Source: JAGRGG01 sp965217265 (GTDB lineage: Bacteria > Pseudomonadota > Alphaproteobacteria > Geminicoccales > Geminicoccaceae). From it: 64,000 nucleotides of DNA. The notes under the pieces are model-generated. The model ran no database searches. It saw only the letters and a list, made by a program, of their open reading frames with translations, and was not told the DNA's origin. The stretch spans positions 62,001 to 126,000 of the forward strand of contig CBDCHP010000011.1 of assembly GCA_965217265.1 (NCBI GenBank), written 5' to 3'. Shown piece after piece: positions 26,351-35,544 of the stretch (positions are counted from its first letter, which is position 1; each line of letters opens with the position of its first letter). A program made the translations under genes and the position numbers.

Positions 26351-27730
26351 ATGGCCGCACCGAACTCGCTCGCCGCGCGCGACATCGCGCACAACGTCCA
26401 CCCCTACACCGACCTGCGCGCGCACGAGACCAAGGGGCCCTTCGTCATCACCAAGGGCGAGGGCTCTTGGGTCTACGACGACGACGGCAAGGGCTACATC
26501 GAGGGCATGGCCGGCTTGTGGTGCACGGGGCTCGGCTTCAGCGAGAAGCGCCTCGTCGACGCGGCGGCAAAGCAGATGTCGCGCCTGCCCTACACGCAGA
26601 ATTTCTCGCACCGCTCATCCGAGCCCGTGATCGAGCTGGCCGAGAAGCTGATCGCCGTCGCCCCGCCCGGCATCGACAAGGCCTTCTTCGTCAATTCGGG
26701 CTCGGAGGCGATCGACACCGCGATCAAGCTGATCTGGTACTACAACAACGCCCGCGGCCGGCCGGAGAAGAAGCGGATCATCGCCCGCAAGCGGGCCTAT
26801 CACGGCATCACGCTCGCGGCCGGGCACCTGACGGGGTTGCCCTACGCCCGCGCCGGCTTCGACCTGCCGATGTCCGACCGCTTCTTCCACGTCACGACGC
26901 CGTCCCACTACCGCGACGGGCTGGAGGGCGAGGACGAGGCCGCCTTCACCGCGAGGCTCGCATCCGAGGTCGAGACGCTGATCCAAGCCGCCGGCCCCGA
27001 GACCGTCGCCGCCTTCGTCGCCGAGCCGGTCCAGGGTGCCGGCGGCGTCATCGTGCCGCCAAGTGGCTACTTTGAGGCGATCACGCCGATCTTGAAGAAG
27101 TACGACGTCTTGATGGTCGCCGACGAGGTGATCTGCGGCTTCGGCCGGACCGGCAACATGTGGGGCTCGGAAACCTTCGGCGCCCAGCCCGACCTCATCA
27201 CCTGCGCCAAGCAGCTCTCCTCGGCCTACCTGCCGATCGCGGGCTTGCTGATGAGCAACGCCTTCTACGAGGTGCTCGCCGACGCCTCGGCCAAGCACGG
27301 CAACCTCGGCATGGGCTACACCTACGGCGGCCACCCGGTCGCGGCGGCGGTGGCGTTGGAGACGCTCAAGATCTACGAAGAGGACGGCATCGTCGATCGC
27401 GTCCGCGAGGTCGCGCCCCGCTTCATCGAGCGCCTGAAAGCCCTCGAAGACGTGGCACTCGTCGGCGAGGCGCGCGGCGTCGGCCTCTTGGGCGCCGTCG
27501 AACTCGTCAAGGACAAGGCAACCAAGGCCCAGTTCAGCCCCAAGTCCAAGGCGGCGCCGACCGTGGCGGCGCACTGCCTCAAGCACAACCTGATCCTGCG
27601 CCCCTTGCCCGGCGACGGGGTCGGCATCTGCCCGCCGCTGGTCATCAAGCCCGACGAGATCGACACCCTGTTCGACAGCCTGGAGCGGGCGCTCGAAGGG
27701 GCGGCGAAGGACTTGGCCGGGGCGGAGTGA
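26351..27730 (+). CDS. Class III (omega) aminotransferase
   Basis: 459 residues. PLP fold type I with FVNSGSEAIDTAIKL (cofactor phosphate site), KRAYHGITLAAGHLTG, the Asp in VADEVICGFGRTG, and the Schiff-base Lys in LITCAKQLSSAYLPIAG. Members of this group transfer amino groups from omega-amino acids, putrescine or similar amines to pyruvate or 2-oxoglutarate. The substrate is not settled by context. Its TGA overlaps the first base of element E. Confidence 0.9.
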   Translation: MAAPNSLAARDIAHNVHPYTDLRAHETKGPFVITKGEGSWVYDDDGKGYIEGMAGLWCTGLGFSEKRLVDAAAKQMSRLPYTQNFSHRSSEPVIELAEKLIAVAPPGIDKAFFVNSGSEAIDTAIKLIWYYNNARGRPEKKRIIARKRAYHGITLAAGHLTGLPYARAGFDLPMSDRFFHVTTPSHYRDGLEGEDEAAFTARLASEVETLIQAAGPETVAAFVAEPVQGAGGVIVPPSGYFEAITPILKKYDVLMVADEVICGFGRTGNMWGSETFGAQPDLITCAKQLSSAYLPIAGLLMSNAFYEVLADASAKHGNLGMGYTYGGHPVAAAVALETLKIYEEDGIVDRVREVAPRFIERLKALEDVALVGEARGVGLLGAVELVKDKATKAQFSPKSKAAPTVAAHCLKHNLILRPLPGDGVGICPPLVIKPDEIDTLFDSLERALEGAAKDLAGAE

Positions 27731-27882
27731 ACGCTGCGCGTGCGCTGCCGCGCGGCCTTCTTTTTTCTTCTTTTTTGCTAGTGTTAACGTAGGAGGCTGG
27801 CCGTACCGCCGAGGGCCAATCTCCAACGACAAGTAGCAAAAAAGAAAGAAGAAAAGCCCTGCGCAGCGGATGCGTAAGCATT
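27730..27882. repeat. Palindromic terminator element, copy E (orientation: GTTAAC on left)
   Basis: Left arm with hairpin GCGCG/CGCGC then CTTCTTTTTTCTTCTTTTTTGC; core AGTGTTAACGTAGGAGGCTGG then GGGCCAATCTCC. The right arm has drifted at its end (GCGCAGCGGATGCGTAAGCATT). The ilvA start is only 6 nt beyond it, so that gene has no other room for a promoter or leader. Confidence 0.85.
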
Positions 27883-27888
27883 AAGACG

Positions 27889-29154
27889 ATGACAGTTTCC
27901 GACGCCTCCCGCTTCCTCGACGGCTGCGCCGCCGCCGCCACGGCGATCGACGCGGTGCTCAAGCCGACGCCGCTGCAGCGCAACGCCTACCTCTCGGAGC
28001 GCTACGGCGCCGAGATCCTGCTCAAGCGCGAGGACCTGACGCCGGTGCGCAGCTATAAGCTGCGCGGCGCGTTCAACTTCCTGCGCAAGGCGCTGGCCGA
28101 ACATCCCGATCGCCGGCGTTTCGTTTGCGCCTCGGCCGGGAACCACGCCCAGGGCTTCGCCTTCGCCTGCCGGCACTTCGACGTCGACGGCGTCGTCTTC
28201 ATGCCGGTCACGACGCCGCGGCAGAAGATCGACAAGAGCCGGGGCTTCGGCGGCGAGCGGATCGCGATCCGGCTGGTCGGCGACTTCTTCGACCAGTGCA
28301 ACCGGGCGGCGATGGCGCACGCCGAAGCGACCGGGGCGGTCATCGTCCCGCCCTTCGACCACCTTGACATCGTCGAGGGGCAGGCGACCGTCGCCTTGGA
28401 GATCCTCGATCAGACCCCTGGGCCGATCGACCTGCTGATCCTGCCGGTCGGCGGCGGTGGCTTGGCGGCCGGCGTCTGTCGGGTCATGGCGGCCCGCTCG
28501 CCTTTGAGCGAGATCCTGTTCGTCGAGCCGGCCGGCGCGCCCAGCTTTCGCCGCAGCCTGGAGGCTGGCCGGCGGGTTTGCCTGGAGGGGATCGACAACT
28601 TCGTCGACGGCGCCGCCGTCGCCGAGATCGGCGCCTTGAACTTCGAGATCCTCAAGGACCGCCGCCCCGAGCAGGTGCTCTTGATCCCCGAAGACCGGCT
28701 CTGCCTGACGATCCTTGAGATGCTCAACGTCGAGGGCATCGTCCTGGAGCCGGCCGGCGCCTTGGAGGTCGACGCCCTTCGCTCGCTGCCGCCGGGGCGC
28801 TTGGCGGGCCGGCGCGTCGTCTGCCTCACCTCCGGCGGCAATTTCGACTTCGAGCGCCTGCCGGAGGTGAAGGAGCGGGCGCTGAAGGCGGCCGGGCTGA
28901 AGAAGTACTTCGTCCTTCGCCTGCCGCAGCGCCCGGGCGCCCTGCGCGACTTCCTCGCCCTCCTCGGGCCGGAGGACGACATCGTTCGCTTCGAGTACTT
29001 AAAGAAGTCGGCGCGCAATTTCGGCTCGATCCTGCTCGGCGTCGAGACGGCGAAGCCCGCCAACTTCGCCCGGCTGACGAACGCGATGACCGGGGCCGGG
29101 TTCAAGTTTCGCGACATCACCGACGACGAGGTGGTCGCGGGCCTCTTGGTGTAA
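27889..29154 (+). CDS. ilvA: Threonine ammonia-lyase (dehydratase), short form with one ACT-like domain
   Basis: 421 residues. PLP-binding Lys in VRSYKLRGAFNF, SAGNHAQGFA substrate loop, glycine loop VGGGGLAAG, and CLTSGGNFDF. The C-terminal regulatory domain (about 330-421, FVLRLPQRPGALRDFLALL) is a single ACT-like unit, as in Bacillus-type IlvA. It makes 2-oxobutanoate for isoleucine synthesis. The start codon lies 6 nt after element E with no clear ribosome site, so expression may depend on read-through from the aminotransferase gene or a promoter inside the element. Confidence 0.9.
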   Translation: MTVSDASRFLDGCAAAATAIDAVLKPTPLQRNAYLSERYGAEILLKREDLTPVRSYKLRGAFNFLRKALAEHPDRRRFVCASAGNHAQGFAFACRHFDVDGVVFMPVTTPRQKIDKSRGFGGERIAIRLVGDFFDQCNRAAMAHAEATGAVIVPPFDHLDIVEGQATVALEILDQTPGPIDLLILPVGGGGLAAGVCRVMAARSPLSEILFVEPAGAPSFRRSLEAGRRVCLEGIDNFVDGAAVAEIGALNFEILKDRRPEQVLLIPEDRLCLTILEMLNVEGIVLEPAGALEVDALRSLPPGRLAGRRVVCLTSGGNFDFERLPEVKERALKAAGLKKYFVLRLPQRPGALRDFLALLGPEDDIVRFEYLKKSARNFGSILLGVETAKPANFARLTNAMTGAGFKFRDITDDEVVAGLLV

Positions 29155-29460
29155 GGCCGGACGAGGATCGCGGCGCGCGGGCGTCGGGCCCTTCGATGCA
29201 GGTTTACCCGAATACGTACTGGCGAGGGCGATGCCCCTAGGCTAGAGTGTGGGGCGTGTCTTGGGCCGGTGGCGAAACCTGACGAAGCGGCTTTGCCGAA
29301 GCGCGTCCGGACACCGCTCGAAGCGTGCTCGGCGGGATTACGCAGGCGCAGGGCCCGGGATTCCGGCCGACCGAATCGCCGGCACGGGTCGGATCTATGC
29401 TCGTACCCCGGCCGTCGACGGCGAAGAAAATCATATTGGTTGAATGGGAGGTACGCAGAC
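29155..29460. other. Non-coding gap before the RTX-type gene
   Basis: 306 bp without a credible gene. The last 40 bp are AT-richer and end in the ribosome site GGGAGGT of the next gene. A possible -10 box (CTAGGCTAGAGT near 29237-29248) has no convincing -35. I see no tRNA, riboswitch or strong terminator. It probably holds the promoter of the RTX-type gene. Confidence 0.4.
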
Positions 29461-30108
29461 ATGGCACAAATTGTCGATCGGAGCAGCTCGTCCAGCGGCT
29501 CCACCCTGACCGGCGACGGCAGCGTCTCCGGCACGGTCGTCAACGGCAACGGCACCGCGAAGGGCGGTGCGGGCGACGGCCTGATCGTGGGCGGCGGCGG
29601 GGACGACAAGCTGTTCGGCGGTAGCGGCGACGACGTGCTCCAGGGCAACGGCGGCGACGACACGCTCTACGGCGGCACCGGCGACGACATCCTACGGGGC
29701 GGGGCCGGCGCGGACACGCTCTACGGCGGCGCCGGCGACGACGTCCTGGTCGGTGGTGAGGCACCCGACGTACTCTACGGCGGCGGCGGTGCCGACATAT
29801 TCCGCTACCTCGACCTGCCCGAATCCCCGGCCGCCAACGTCCGCCTCCTGCCCGAGCGGATCGCCGACTTCTCGCAGGCCGACGGCGACAAGATCGACCT
29901 GTTTGCCATCGACGCCCGCCCGGACGAGCCCGGCGACCAAGCCTTCTGGTTCGCCGACGGGATCAACTTCCTCGTCTATCAGCCGGGGACGGTGACGACC
30001 TTCAAAGAGGACGGCGCCACCTACGTCTCGGCCGACACGGGCGAGGGCGTGCTCACGCTGAAGGTCGAGGGCTCGGTGACCTTCACCGCCGACGACTTCG
30101 TCTTGTAA
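29461..30108 (+). CDS. RTX calcium-binding repeat protein
   Basis: 215 residues. After a Ser/Thr/Gly-rich N-terminus come seven to eight nonapeptide repeats (about residues 44-112; GGSGDDVLQ, GGTGDDILR, GGAGDDVLV), which form a calcium-loaded beta roll. A C-terminal domain of about 100 residues has ERIADFSQADGDKIDLFAID, the usual cap of type I secretion substrates. It has no N-terminal signal, so export by a type I system is expected, but none is encoded here. One repeat (GGEAPDVLY) has lost the Gly-Asp pair. Confidence 0.88.
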   Translation: MAQIVDRSSSSSGSTLTGDGSVSGTVVNGNGTAKGGAGDGLIVGGGGDDKLFGGSGDDVLQGNGGDDTLYGGTGDDILRGGAGADTLYGGAGDDVLVGGEAPDVLYGGGGADIFRYLDLPESPAANVRLLPERIADFSQADGDKIDLFAIDARPDEPGDQAFWFADGINFLVYQPGTVTTFKEDGATYVSADTGEGVLTLKVEGSVTFTADDFVL

Positions 30109-30148
30109 GTGGCTGGCGCGTTCGGCCGCCGTTCCGGCCGGACGCGCC

Positions 30149-31549
30149 TCAACCGCCCCGGTGCAGCAGCGCCGCGAAATCCCCCACGCCGCCGCCGTCG
30201 TCCAGCCGCGTCACGGCGTCCCAGATCGCCAGCGCCGCACCCTCGCCGAGCAGCGCCGCCGCCTTGGCCCGCACCTTGGCCTCGCGGGCGTCGATCGGCA
30301 TCGGCCGCTCCAGGTCGTGGCGCGCCTCGATCGTCGCGCCCGAGCGGTGGCGCACGCGCGCCAGCGCCGCCGTCTCGGCCAGATCCTCGTCGCCGGTCAC
30401 GCGCACCTTGTCGCGCAGGGCGACGGGGCCGGCCTCGGCGCAGAGCGCGTCGGTGAAGGCGGCCGGGCTCGCCGTGTCGATGCCCATGAGCGCCATCGCG
30501 GCGGTCAGGCGAAAGCTGAACTTCGCCTCCAGCCCCGTGCGCGGCTCGGCGATGTCGCAGACCCGCAGCCAGCGCGGGTGAACGGCGAGCACCACCCCGG
30601 CGATCTCGTCCGGCGCAAGACCCCCTTCTTGTCTGAGCGCCGTCAGCGCCTCGATCGCCGCGTGCGTGCCGTGGCAGCAGGCGTGGAACTTGTGCTGCAC
30701 GGCCTCGAAGACGAACGGTTCGCCGAGATCGGTAACAAGGTCGCCCCGCCCGCCGGCGTGGGTGTCGGCGAAGCCCTGGACGCACTCCAGCCCGTCCGGC
30801 CGGGAGACGAAGCCGGCCCACCCCAAGAGCGCCGCCTCGACGCCGTTCGAGGCGGCAAGCCCGGCGTTGTAGGGCTTGCCCATGGTGCCGAACTGCGACT
30901 TCAGCCCGGAGGCGCGGGTGGCGGCGATGCCGAGCGCGTGCCCCGCCCGCCCCGCGTCGAGGCCGAGCAGGCGCGCCCCCGCCATCGCGGCGCCGAAGCA
31001 GCCGGCAGTCGCCGTCTGGTGAAAGCCGTGCTGGTAGTGCTCGCGGCCGAGCCACGCGCCGACCCGGCACGCGGTCTCGACGCCGATCAAGGCGGCGTCG
31101 AGGAAGGCGGCCCCGCCAGCGCCCGTCTTCTCGGCCAGCGCCAGGGCCGCCGGCAGCACGGCGACGCTCGGATGGCCGATGTAGGCGAAGTGGGTGTCGT
31201 CGTAGTCGAGCGCGTGCGAGGTCGTGCCGTTGGCGAGCGCGGCCGCCCGGGCCGGCGCCCTGCCCCCGCCGATCACAGAAGCCTCAAGCACCCCGCCCTC
31301 GTTCGCGACCAGCCCCCGCACGACGCGCCCGACCGGCTCGTCTAGCCCCGCGAGCGCCACCGCCGCCCAGTCGAGCAAGGACAATTGCAGGACACGACGC
31401 GCCCCCTCCGGCAGCGCCCGCGCCGGCGTCTCGATAGCAAAGCGCGCGACCGCCTCGCCCACGGGCAAAGGCTCTGCGGCGGCCTCGGGAAGCCTCGCTG
31501 CGCTCAACCCCACGTCCGTCTCCCCGTCCGTTCGCTTTCCGCGCCACAT
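30149..31549 (-). CDS. MmgE/PrpD family protein
   Basis: 466 residues from the ATG at 31549; a GTG about 14 codons later is possible. Hallmarks of the 2-methylcitrate dehydratase/immune-responsive gene 1 fold: LLDWAAVALAG, NGTTSHALDYDDTHFAYIGHPS, HQTATAGCFGAA, GTMGKPYNAGLAA and KFHACCHGTHAAIEA. Many relatives act on dicarboxylic or tricarboxylic acids, but no methylcitrate-cycle gene is nearby, so the substrate is open. It converges on the RTX gene. Confidence 0.85.
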   Translation of the reverse strand: MWRGKRTDGETDVGLSAARLPEAAAEPLPVGEAVARFAIETPARALPEGARRVLQLSLLDWAAVALAGLDEPVGRVVRGLVANEGGVLEASVIGGGRAPARAAALANGTTSHALDYDDTHFAYIGHPSVAVLPAALALAEKTGAGGAAFLDAALIGVETACRVGAWLGREHYQHGFHQTATAGCFGAAMAGARLLGLDAGRAGHALGIAATRASGLKSQFGTMGKPYNAGLAASNGVEAALLGWAGFVSRPDGLECVQGFADTHAGGRGDLVTDLGEPFVFEAVQHKFHACCHGTHAAIEALTALRQEGGLAPDEIAGVVLAVHPRWLRVCDIAEPRTGLEAKFSFRLTAAMALMGIDTASPAAFTDALCAEAGPVALRDKVRVTGDEDLAETAALARVRHRSGATIEARHDLERPMPIDAREAKVRAKAAALLGEGAALAIWDAVTRLDDGGGVGDFAALLHRGG

Positions 31550-31623
31550 GCGCCCCGCCACGAAGGATAGGGCAAGGCTTACGGTGAGGGCAAGCGATAG
31601 GACCGACACGACCGCGCGACGGG

Positions 31624-33534
31624 CTACATCATCAAGTCGTCGTCCGTGCCGGTGCCGAAGCGGTTGACGGGATCGAACCCGACGTCGAACACCGCGTCGT
31701 CGAAATCGCCGTCGAAGCTGCCCTCGTCGCCGTTCTTGTCCTCCCAAGCGTAGGTCACCGTGCCGTCGGGGGCGATCGACGTGATCGCGTGCTCGATGCC
31801 GTCGCGGTTGAGGTCGACGTCGGTGTAGAACACCTTCCACGGCCGCACCGCCTCGTCGCCGACGCTCAAGCGTCCGTTCTCGATCACGACCTCGCCGGTG
31901 AGGTCGAGGCCCTCGTTGGCGCCGTCGCGGATGAGAAAGAAGCCGAGATCGTCGGCGTCGACGCCGCCGTCGAGCGTCGCGCCCTCGCCGCCGAACAGCG
32001 GCCCGCCGCCGCGGTCCTGCCCGTCGACGTTGGCGAACAGGACGCCCGCCTCGCCGATCGAGCCGTCGTCCTCGCGGACGTAGTAGCCGAGCGTGTTCTC
32101 GAACGCGGCGTCCTCGGCAACGAAGGTGACAGTGAGGGCGTCATTCCCGCCGCCGTCGACCGGCCCGCCGCTTGTGGCGCCGGCCTCGAAGCTGCCGGCG
32201 TCGGGCGCGTCGTCGCGGGCGAAGCCGCGCTGGTCGGTCGCGGGCGCCGTCGCCGGGTCGGCGAAGCCGACGGCGGGGTTGGCGGCGTCGTCCACGAGGG
32301 CGATCGTGGGCGTGGGACCGCTGTTGTCGGCGAGCGTGGGGGCTAGGATGATCGAACCATCGAACGTCCTGGCCGGCGAGAACGACTCGAAGACGTCCGT
32401 CACGTCGACGCCCGTCAGGTCGTCTGACGTAGCGATCGGCATGAAGGTGTCATCGAAGATGTTGCCACCCCCCGAGACGATCGAACCATCACCGGCGACG
32501 CTCGTCGGGACGTCGTCATCGAACCCCTCGTTCCTCACAATAATGTTGTTGCGCAAGATAGCCGAGGCGCCTTCGGCGACGTAGAGCGCGCCGGTGTCGA
32601 GAACATCGATAGAGTGCGTGATCGTCGTGTTCGTGATCTCGGCACGACCCCCGTCGCGCACGATGAGGGCCGCCTGATCGCCTTCGCCGACTTCGGTGTT
32701 CGCGATCATGCTGTTGGTGAGTTTCAAATAGCCGGCCGTCGATATGGCGTTCCCGCTCGTTTCTCCGCCGGTGTCGAATATTGAGGTGTCGCTAATCTCG
32801 ATGCGAGAACCCTCGACGCCGTAGATGCCGCTGTTAGTATCCCTGGCCGTGCCGGTGAACTCGCTGTTGCTGATCCGCACCGTGGTTCCGGCGCCCGCGA
32901 ACAATCCAGGAAAGCTGAGTTCGCCATTGCCCACGTCGATGCGGCTGTTATCGATGGTGATGTCGGTCCCGACGGCATAGATGTTGCTCCCGGCGTCGGG
33001 AAGGCCGCCCATGCGCAGGGTGGAGTCCTCGATCAGCAGGCTTCCGCCTTCCGTTCTGACGTTGCCGGCGTTGTAGGCGGTGATCTCGTCGATCGTGCTG
33101 CGCGTGAGGGCTACGTCCGAGGCTTTTGCGCGAATGCCATAAAACGCCAGGTACGAACCTCTACCAACCAGCGTCGCGTCTTCCAGGCTGAAGCTGGCGT
33201 TGTCGACCTTGAAGCCCTCGAGCAGATTGGTCGATCCGACGTCGACGATCGCGATCGTCACGCCGCCCGGCCCGCCGTCGTTCGGGTCGCCGTCGATCGT
33301 CAGGTCGTCCGTGACGGCCAAACCGCCGTTCGCCTGCTCCAGCACCAGCGTCGCCCCGGCGAGATCGGCGGCGAACCCGATCGCGTCCGCCCCCGGCGCG
33401 GCGTTGGCCTGCTCGACCGCCTCGCGCAGGCTGAGCACGCCGTCGGCGGCGTCGACGACGTCGTCGGCGGTGGTGACGGTGAAAGTCGCCTCGGGCGTGC
33501 CGACGTCGTGTCGGGTCGAACCGTTCGAGGTCAT
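31624..33534 (-). CDS. Parallel beta-helix surface protein with C-terminal DUF4114 domain
   Basis: 636 residues, ribosome site GGAGGAAT. The N-terminal motif DGVLSLREAVEQANA is the start of polymorphic beta-helix proteins. Right-handed beta-helix coils rich in Asn, Thr and Ser follow (about 90-340), then a choice-of-anchor-type segment (NPAVGFADPATAPATDQRGFAR). The C-terminus (about 470-636) is a DUF4114 domain with GYYVREDDGSIGEAGVLFANV and DLNRDGIEHAI. Acidic, with no signal peptide, so probably a type I secreted or surface protein. The middle of the gene is less GC-rich than its flanks. A second DUF4114 protein is at 61272. Confidence 0.8.
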   Translation of the reverse strand: MTSNGSTRHDVGTPEATFTVTTADDVVDAADGVLSLREAVEQANAAPGADAIGFAADLAGATLVLEQANGGLAVTDDLTIDGDPNDGGPGGVTIAIVDVGSTNLLEGFKVDNASFSLEDATLVGRGSYLAFYGIRAKASDVALTRSTIDEITAYNAGNVRTEGGSLLIEDSTLRMGGLPDAGSNIYAVGTDITIDNSRIDVGNGELSFPGLFAGAGTTVRISNSEFTGTARDTNSGIYGVEGSRIEISDTSIFDTGGETSGNAISTAGYLKLTNSMIANTEVGEGDQAALIVRDGGRAEITNTTITHSIDVLDTGALYVAEGASAILRNNIIVRNEGFDDDVPTSVAGDGSIVSGGGNIFDDTFMPIATSDDLTGVDVTDVFESFSPARTFDGSIILAPTLADNSGPTPTIALVDDAANPAVGFADPATAPATDQRGFARDDAPDAGSFEAGATSGGPVDGGGNDALTVTFVAEDAAFENTLGYYVREDDGSIGEAGVLFANVDGQDRGGGPLFGGEGATLDGGVDADDLGFFLIRDGANEGLDLTGEVVIENGRLSVGDEAVRPWKVFYTDVDLNRDGIEHAITSIAPDGTVTYAWEDKNGDEGSFDGDFDDAVFDVGFDPVNRFGTGTDDDLMM

Positions 33535-33686
33535 GCCGGATTCCTCCGCTGGTTGTATTTGATCGATTCTATCGGGCCTCTATGGCACGAGGACTTTGTT
33601 TCTTTGCTTCTCGTGAGTAATACTGAATTTGACCACCCTATACAGGGCTGTACAGGGATCCGGCGTGGCGCGGCCCTGAAAGCCCC

Positions 33687-34625
33687 CTACCCCACCGCCG
33701 TGGGATGCCCGATCAACTGCGCGTCCTCGCCCTCGCAGCAGGCCGAGGGCCGCTCCAGTTCCAGGGTCGTGTGGCCGATGGCGAAGCGATCCAGGGCGAG
33801 CCGCTTGATCCGGGCCTTGACGGCCTCGGCCTTAGGCCCGACCTCCTCCGCCACGACGACGTGGGCTTCGAGCGCGCTCGCGCGCTCGTCGATCGCCCAG
33901 ACGTGGACGTGGTGCACGTCCTCCACCCCCTCGACGGCGCGAAGATCCGCGACCAGCGCCTCGACGTCGAGGTCGCTCGGCGTGCCGAGCATGAGGAGGC
34001 GAATCGCGCCGCCGATCTCGGCGAACGCGTGCCAGAGGATGTAGCCCGCGATCAAGAGCGTCACGATCGGATCGACGATCGTCCAGCCGAACAGGATGAT
34101 GAGCGTGCCGGCAACGATGACGCCGATCGAGCCGAGCGCGTCGGCGACGTTGTGCAAGAACGCGGCGCGGATGTTCATGCTCTCCTTGGCGAGCGCGTAG
34201 GTCAACAAGGCCGTCGCCAGATCGACGACGAGCGCCACCCCGGCGATGACGACGATCAGCCAGCCGGTGACGGGCTCGGGCTCGAAGAACCGAAACACCG
34301 CCTCGTAGACGAGGTAGACGCCGATCACGATCAGCGTCGTGTAGTTGATGAGGGCGGCCACGACCTCGGCCCGGACGTAGCCGAAGGTCATCGCCTCGTC
34401 CGAGGGGCGCCGCGCGATCCGCCTTGCCGCGAACGCGATGCCGAGCGAGATCGCGTCGCTGAGGTTGTGGATCGCGTCCGCGATCAAGGACAGGCTGCCG
34501 GCGATGATCCCGCCGACGATCTGGGCGATCGTGAGCCCGAGGTTGACCGCAACGGCCCATAAGACGCGCTTGTCGCCCGCCTCGGCGCCCGGATGGTGGT
34601 GGTGATGGTGGCCGTGGCCTGCCAT
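33687..34625 (-). CDS. Cation diffusion facilitator (CDF) zinc-type exporter
   Basis: 312 residues. His-rich N-terminus (GHGHHHHHHPGAE), six membrane helices, metal-site motifs HNLSDAISLG in TM2 and HNVADALGS in TM5, and a cytoplasmic ferredoxin-like domain (VEGVEDVHHVHVWAID). It exports zinc or similar divalent ions in exchange for protons. It is last in a three-gene minus-strand run that diverges from a ZntR-like regulator, which supports metal resistance. Confidence 0.92.
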   Translation of the reverse strand: MAGHGHHHHHHPGAEAGDKRVLWAVAVNLGLTIAQIVGGIIAGSLSLIADAIHNLSDAISLGIAFAARRIARRPSDEAMTFGYVRAEVVAALINYTTLIVIGVYLVYEAVFRFFEPEPVTGWLIVVIAGVALVVDLATALLTYALAKESMNIRAAFLHNVADALGSIGVIVAGTLIILFGWTIVDPIVTLLIAGYILWHAFAEIGGAIRLLMLGTPSDLDVEALVADLRAVEGVEDVHHVHVWAIDERASALEAHVVVAEEVGPKAEAVKARIKRLALDRFAIGHTTLELERPSACCEGEDAQLIGHPTAVG

Positions 34626-34640
34626 GAGATTCCCTTTACT

Positions 34641-35471
34641 CTATCGACTACCGACCGGCGCCGGAATCGTTTCGGTCACGCCCCGGTCCAGGCGGCCCGC
34701 ATCGTCTCTCGTTCCGCCCCCTCCCGCGAGCGCCGTCTCCAGGCCCGCCGAGACCGGCGTGAAGACGGCAAAGCCGCCGACGAAGGCGAGGATTGAGGCC
34801 CGGTTGTCCTCGCGCGCCTCGTGCGCTTCCTCCAGCATGTCCTCCACGGCGGCGACGGTGAGCAGGCCGGCGACGAAGGTGAGTACCGCCATCTTCGTCG
34901 CCTCCGCCGCGTCGCGCAGCAGGAGGAAGGCGAGGAGTGCCGCACCGACGGAGAACACGACGAAGGAGGCGGAGAGCAGGACGCGCCGCCGCCGCGGCAC
35001 CTTCTTGTCGCGAAAGTTGGCGATGACGGCGTAGCCCTCGGGCAAGTCCGCGAGGACCTGGCCGAGCGCCAGGACGATCGCCAAGCTTGCCGAGACCGCC
35101 GAGCCGGTGCCGAGCATCAGCCCGTCGCTGGTGAGATCGACCGCGACCGCGACGTAGATCATCCACGCGCCGGTGCGGTCGCCGCCGCCGCGATCGGCGC
35201 GCTTTTGCAAGCGCCCGATCAGGTCCCCCGCGAGAAGGTAGGCGACGCCGCCCGCCGCGAAGGCGAGGGCGAGCCACCAGCCGGCGAGGACGTCGACCGC
35301 CTCGGGCACGAGTTCGACCGCGACGATCGCGATCACGATCCCGGACGCCGCGTGCAGCGCCAGATTCAAGAGCCGGGGCAAGGTCCGGCCGAACTCGGCG
35401 ACCATCCCGCCGGCGAAATTGCCGAGGCCCGGAAGGAGCGACAGCAGCAGCACCTGCCAGACGCCGGTCAT
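34641..35471 (-). CDS. ZIP-like metal transporter with altered site residues
   Basis: 276 residues from the ATG at 35471, about eight membrane helices. HAASGIVIAIVAVELVPEAV, then VDLTSDGLMLGTG and DLPEGYAVIANF take the place of the usual HNFxDG and HELPEGIA metal-binding helices. Two of the expected His residues are thus replaced. ZIP proteins usually import divalent metals, so with these changes either selectivity differs or transport is impaired. It sits between two CDF exporters, 15 nt from the last one, in the same operon. Confidence 0.75.
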   Translation of the reverse strand: MTGVWQVLLLSLLPGLGNFAGGMVAEFGRTLPRLLNLALHAASGIVIAIVAVELVPEAVDVLAGWWLALAFAAGGVAYLLAGDLIGRLQKRADRGGGDRTGAWMIYVAVAVDLTSDGLMLGTGSAVSASLAIVLALGQVLADLPEGYAVIANFRDKKVPRRRRVLLSASFVVFSVGAALLAFLLLRDAAEATKMAVLTFVAGLLTVAAVEDMLEEAHEAREDNRASILAFVGGFAVFTPVSAGLETALAGGGGTRDDAGRLDRGVTETIPAPVGSR

Positions 35472-35544
35472 GGCCCCGTCTTGCCCGGCACCCAGGGCGA
35501 CGGACAGGGCGACGGGCGAGCCCCCGCCGTCACCGCGCCCGTCC

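Noticed and set aside
29155..29460. Small genes or a tRNA in the gap before the RTX gene
   Set aside because: Short frames lack ribosome sites and typical composition, and no cloverleaf with a GGTTCGAATCC-type arm was found.
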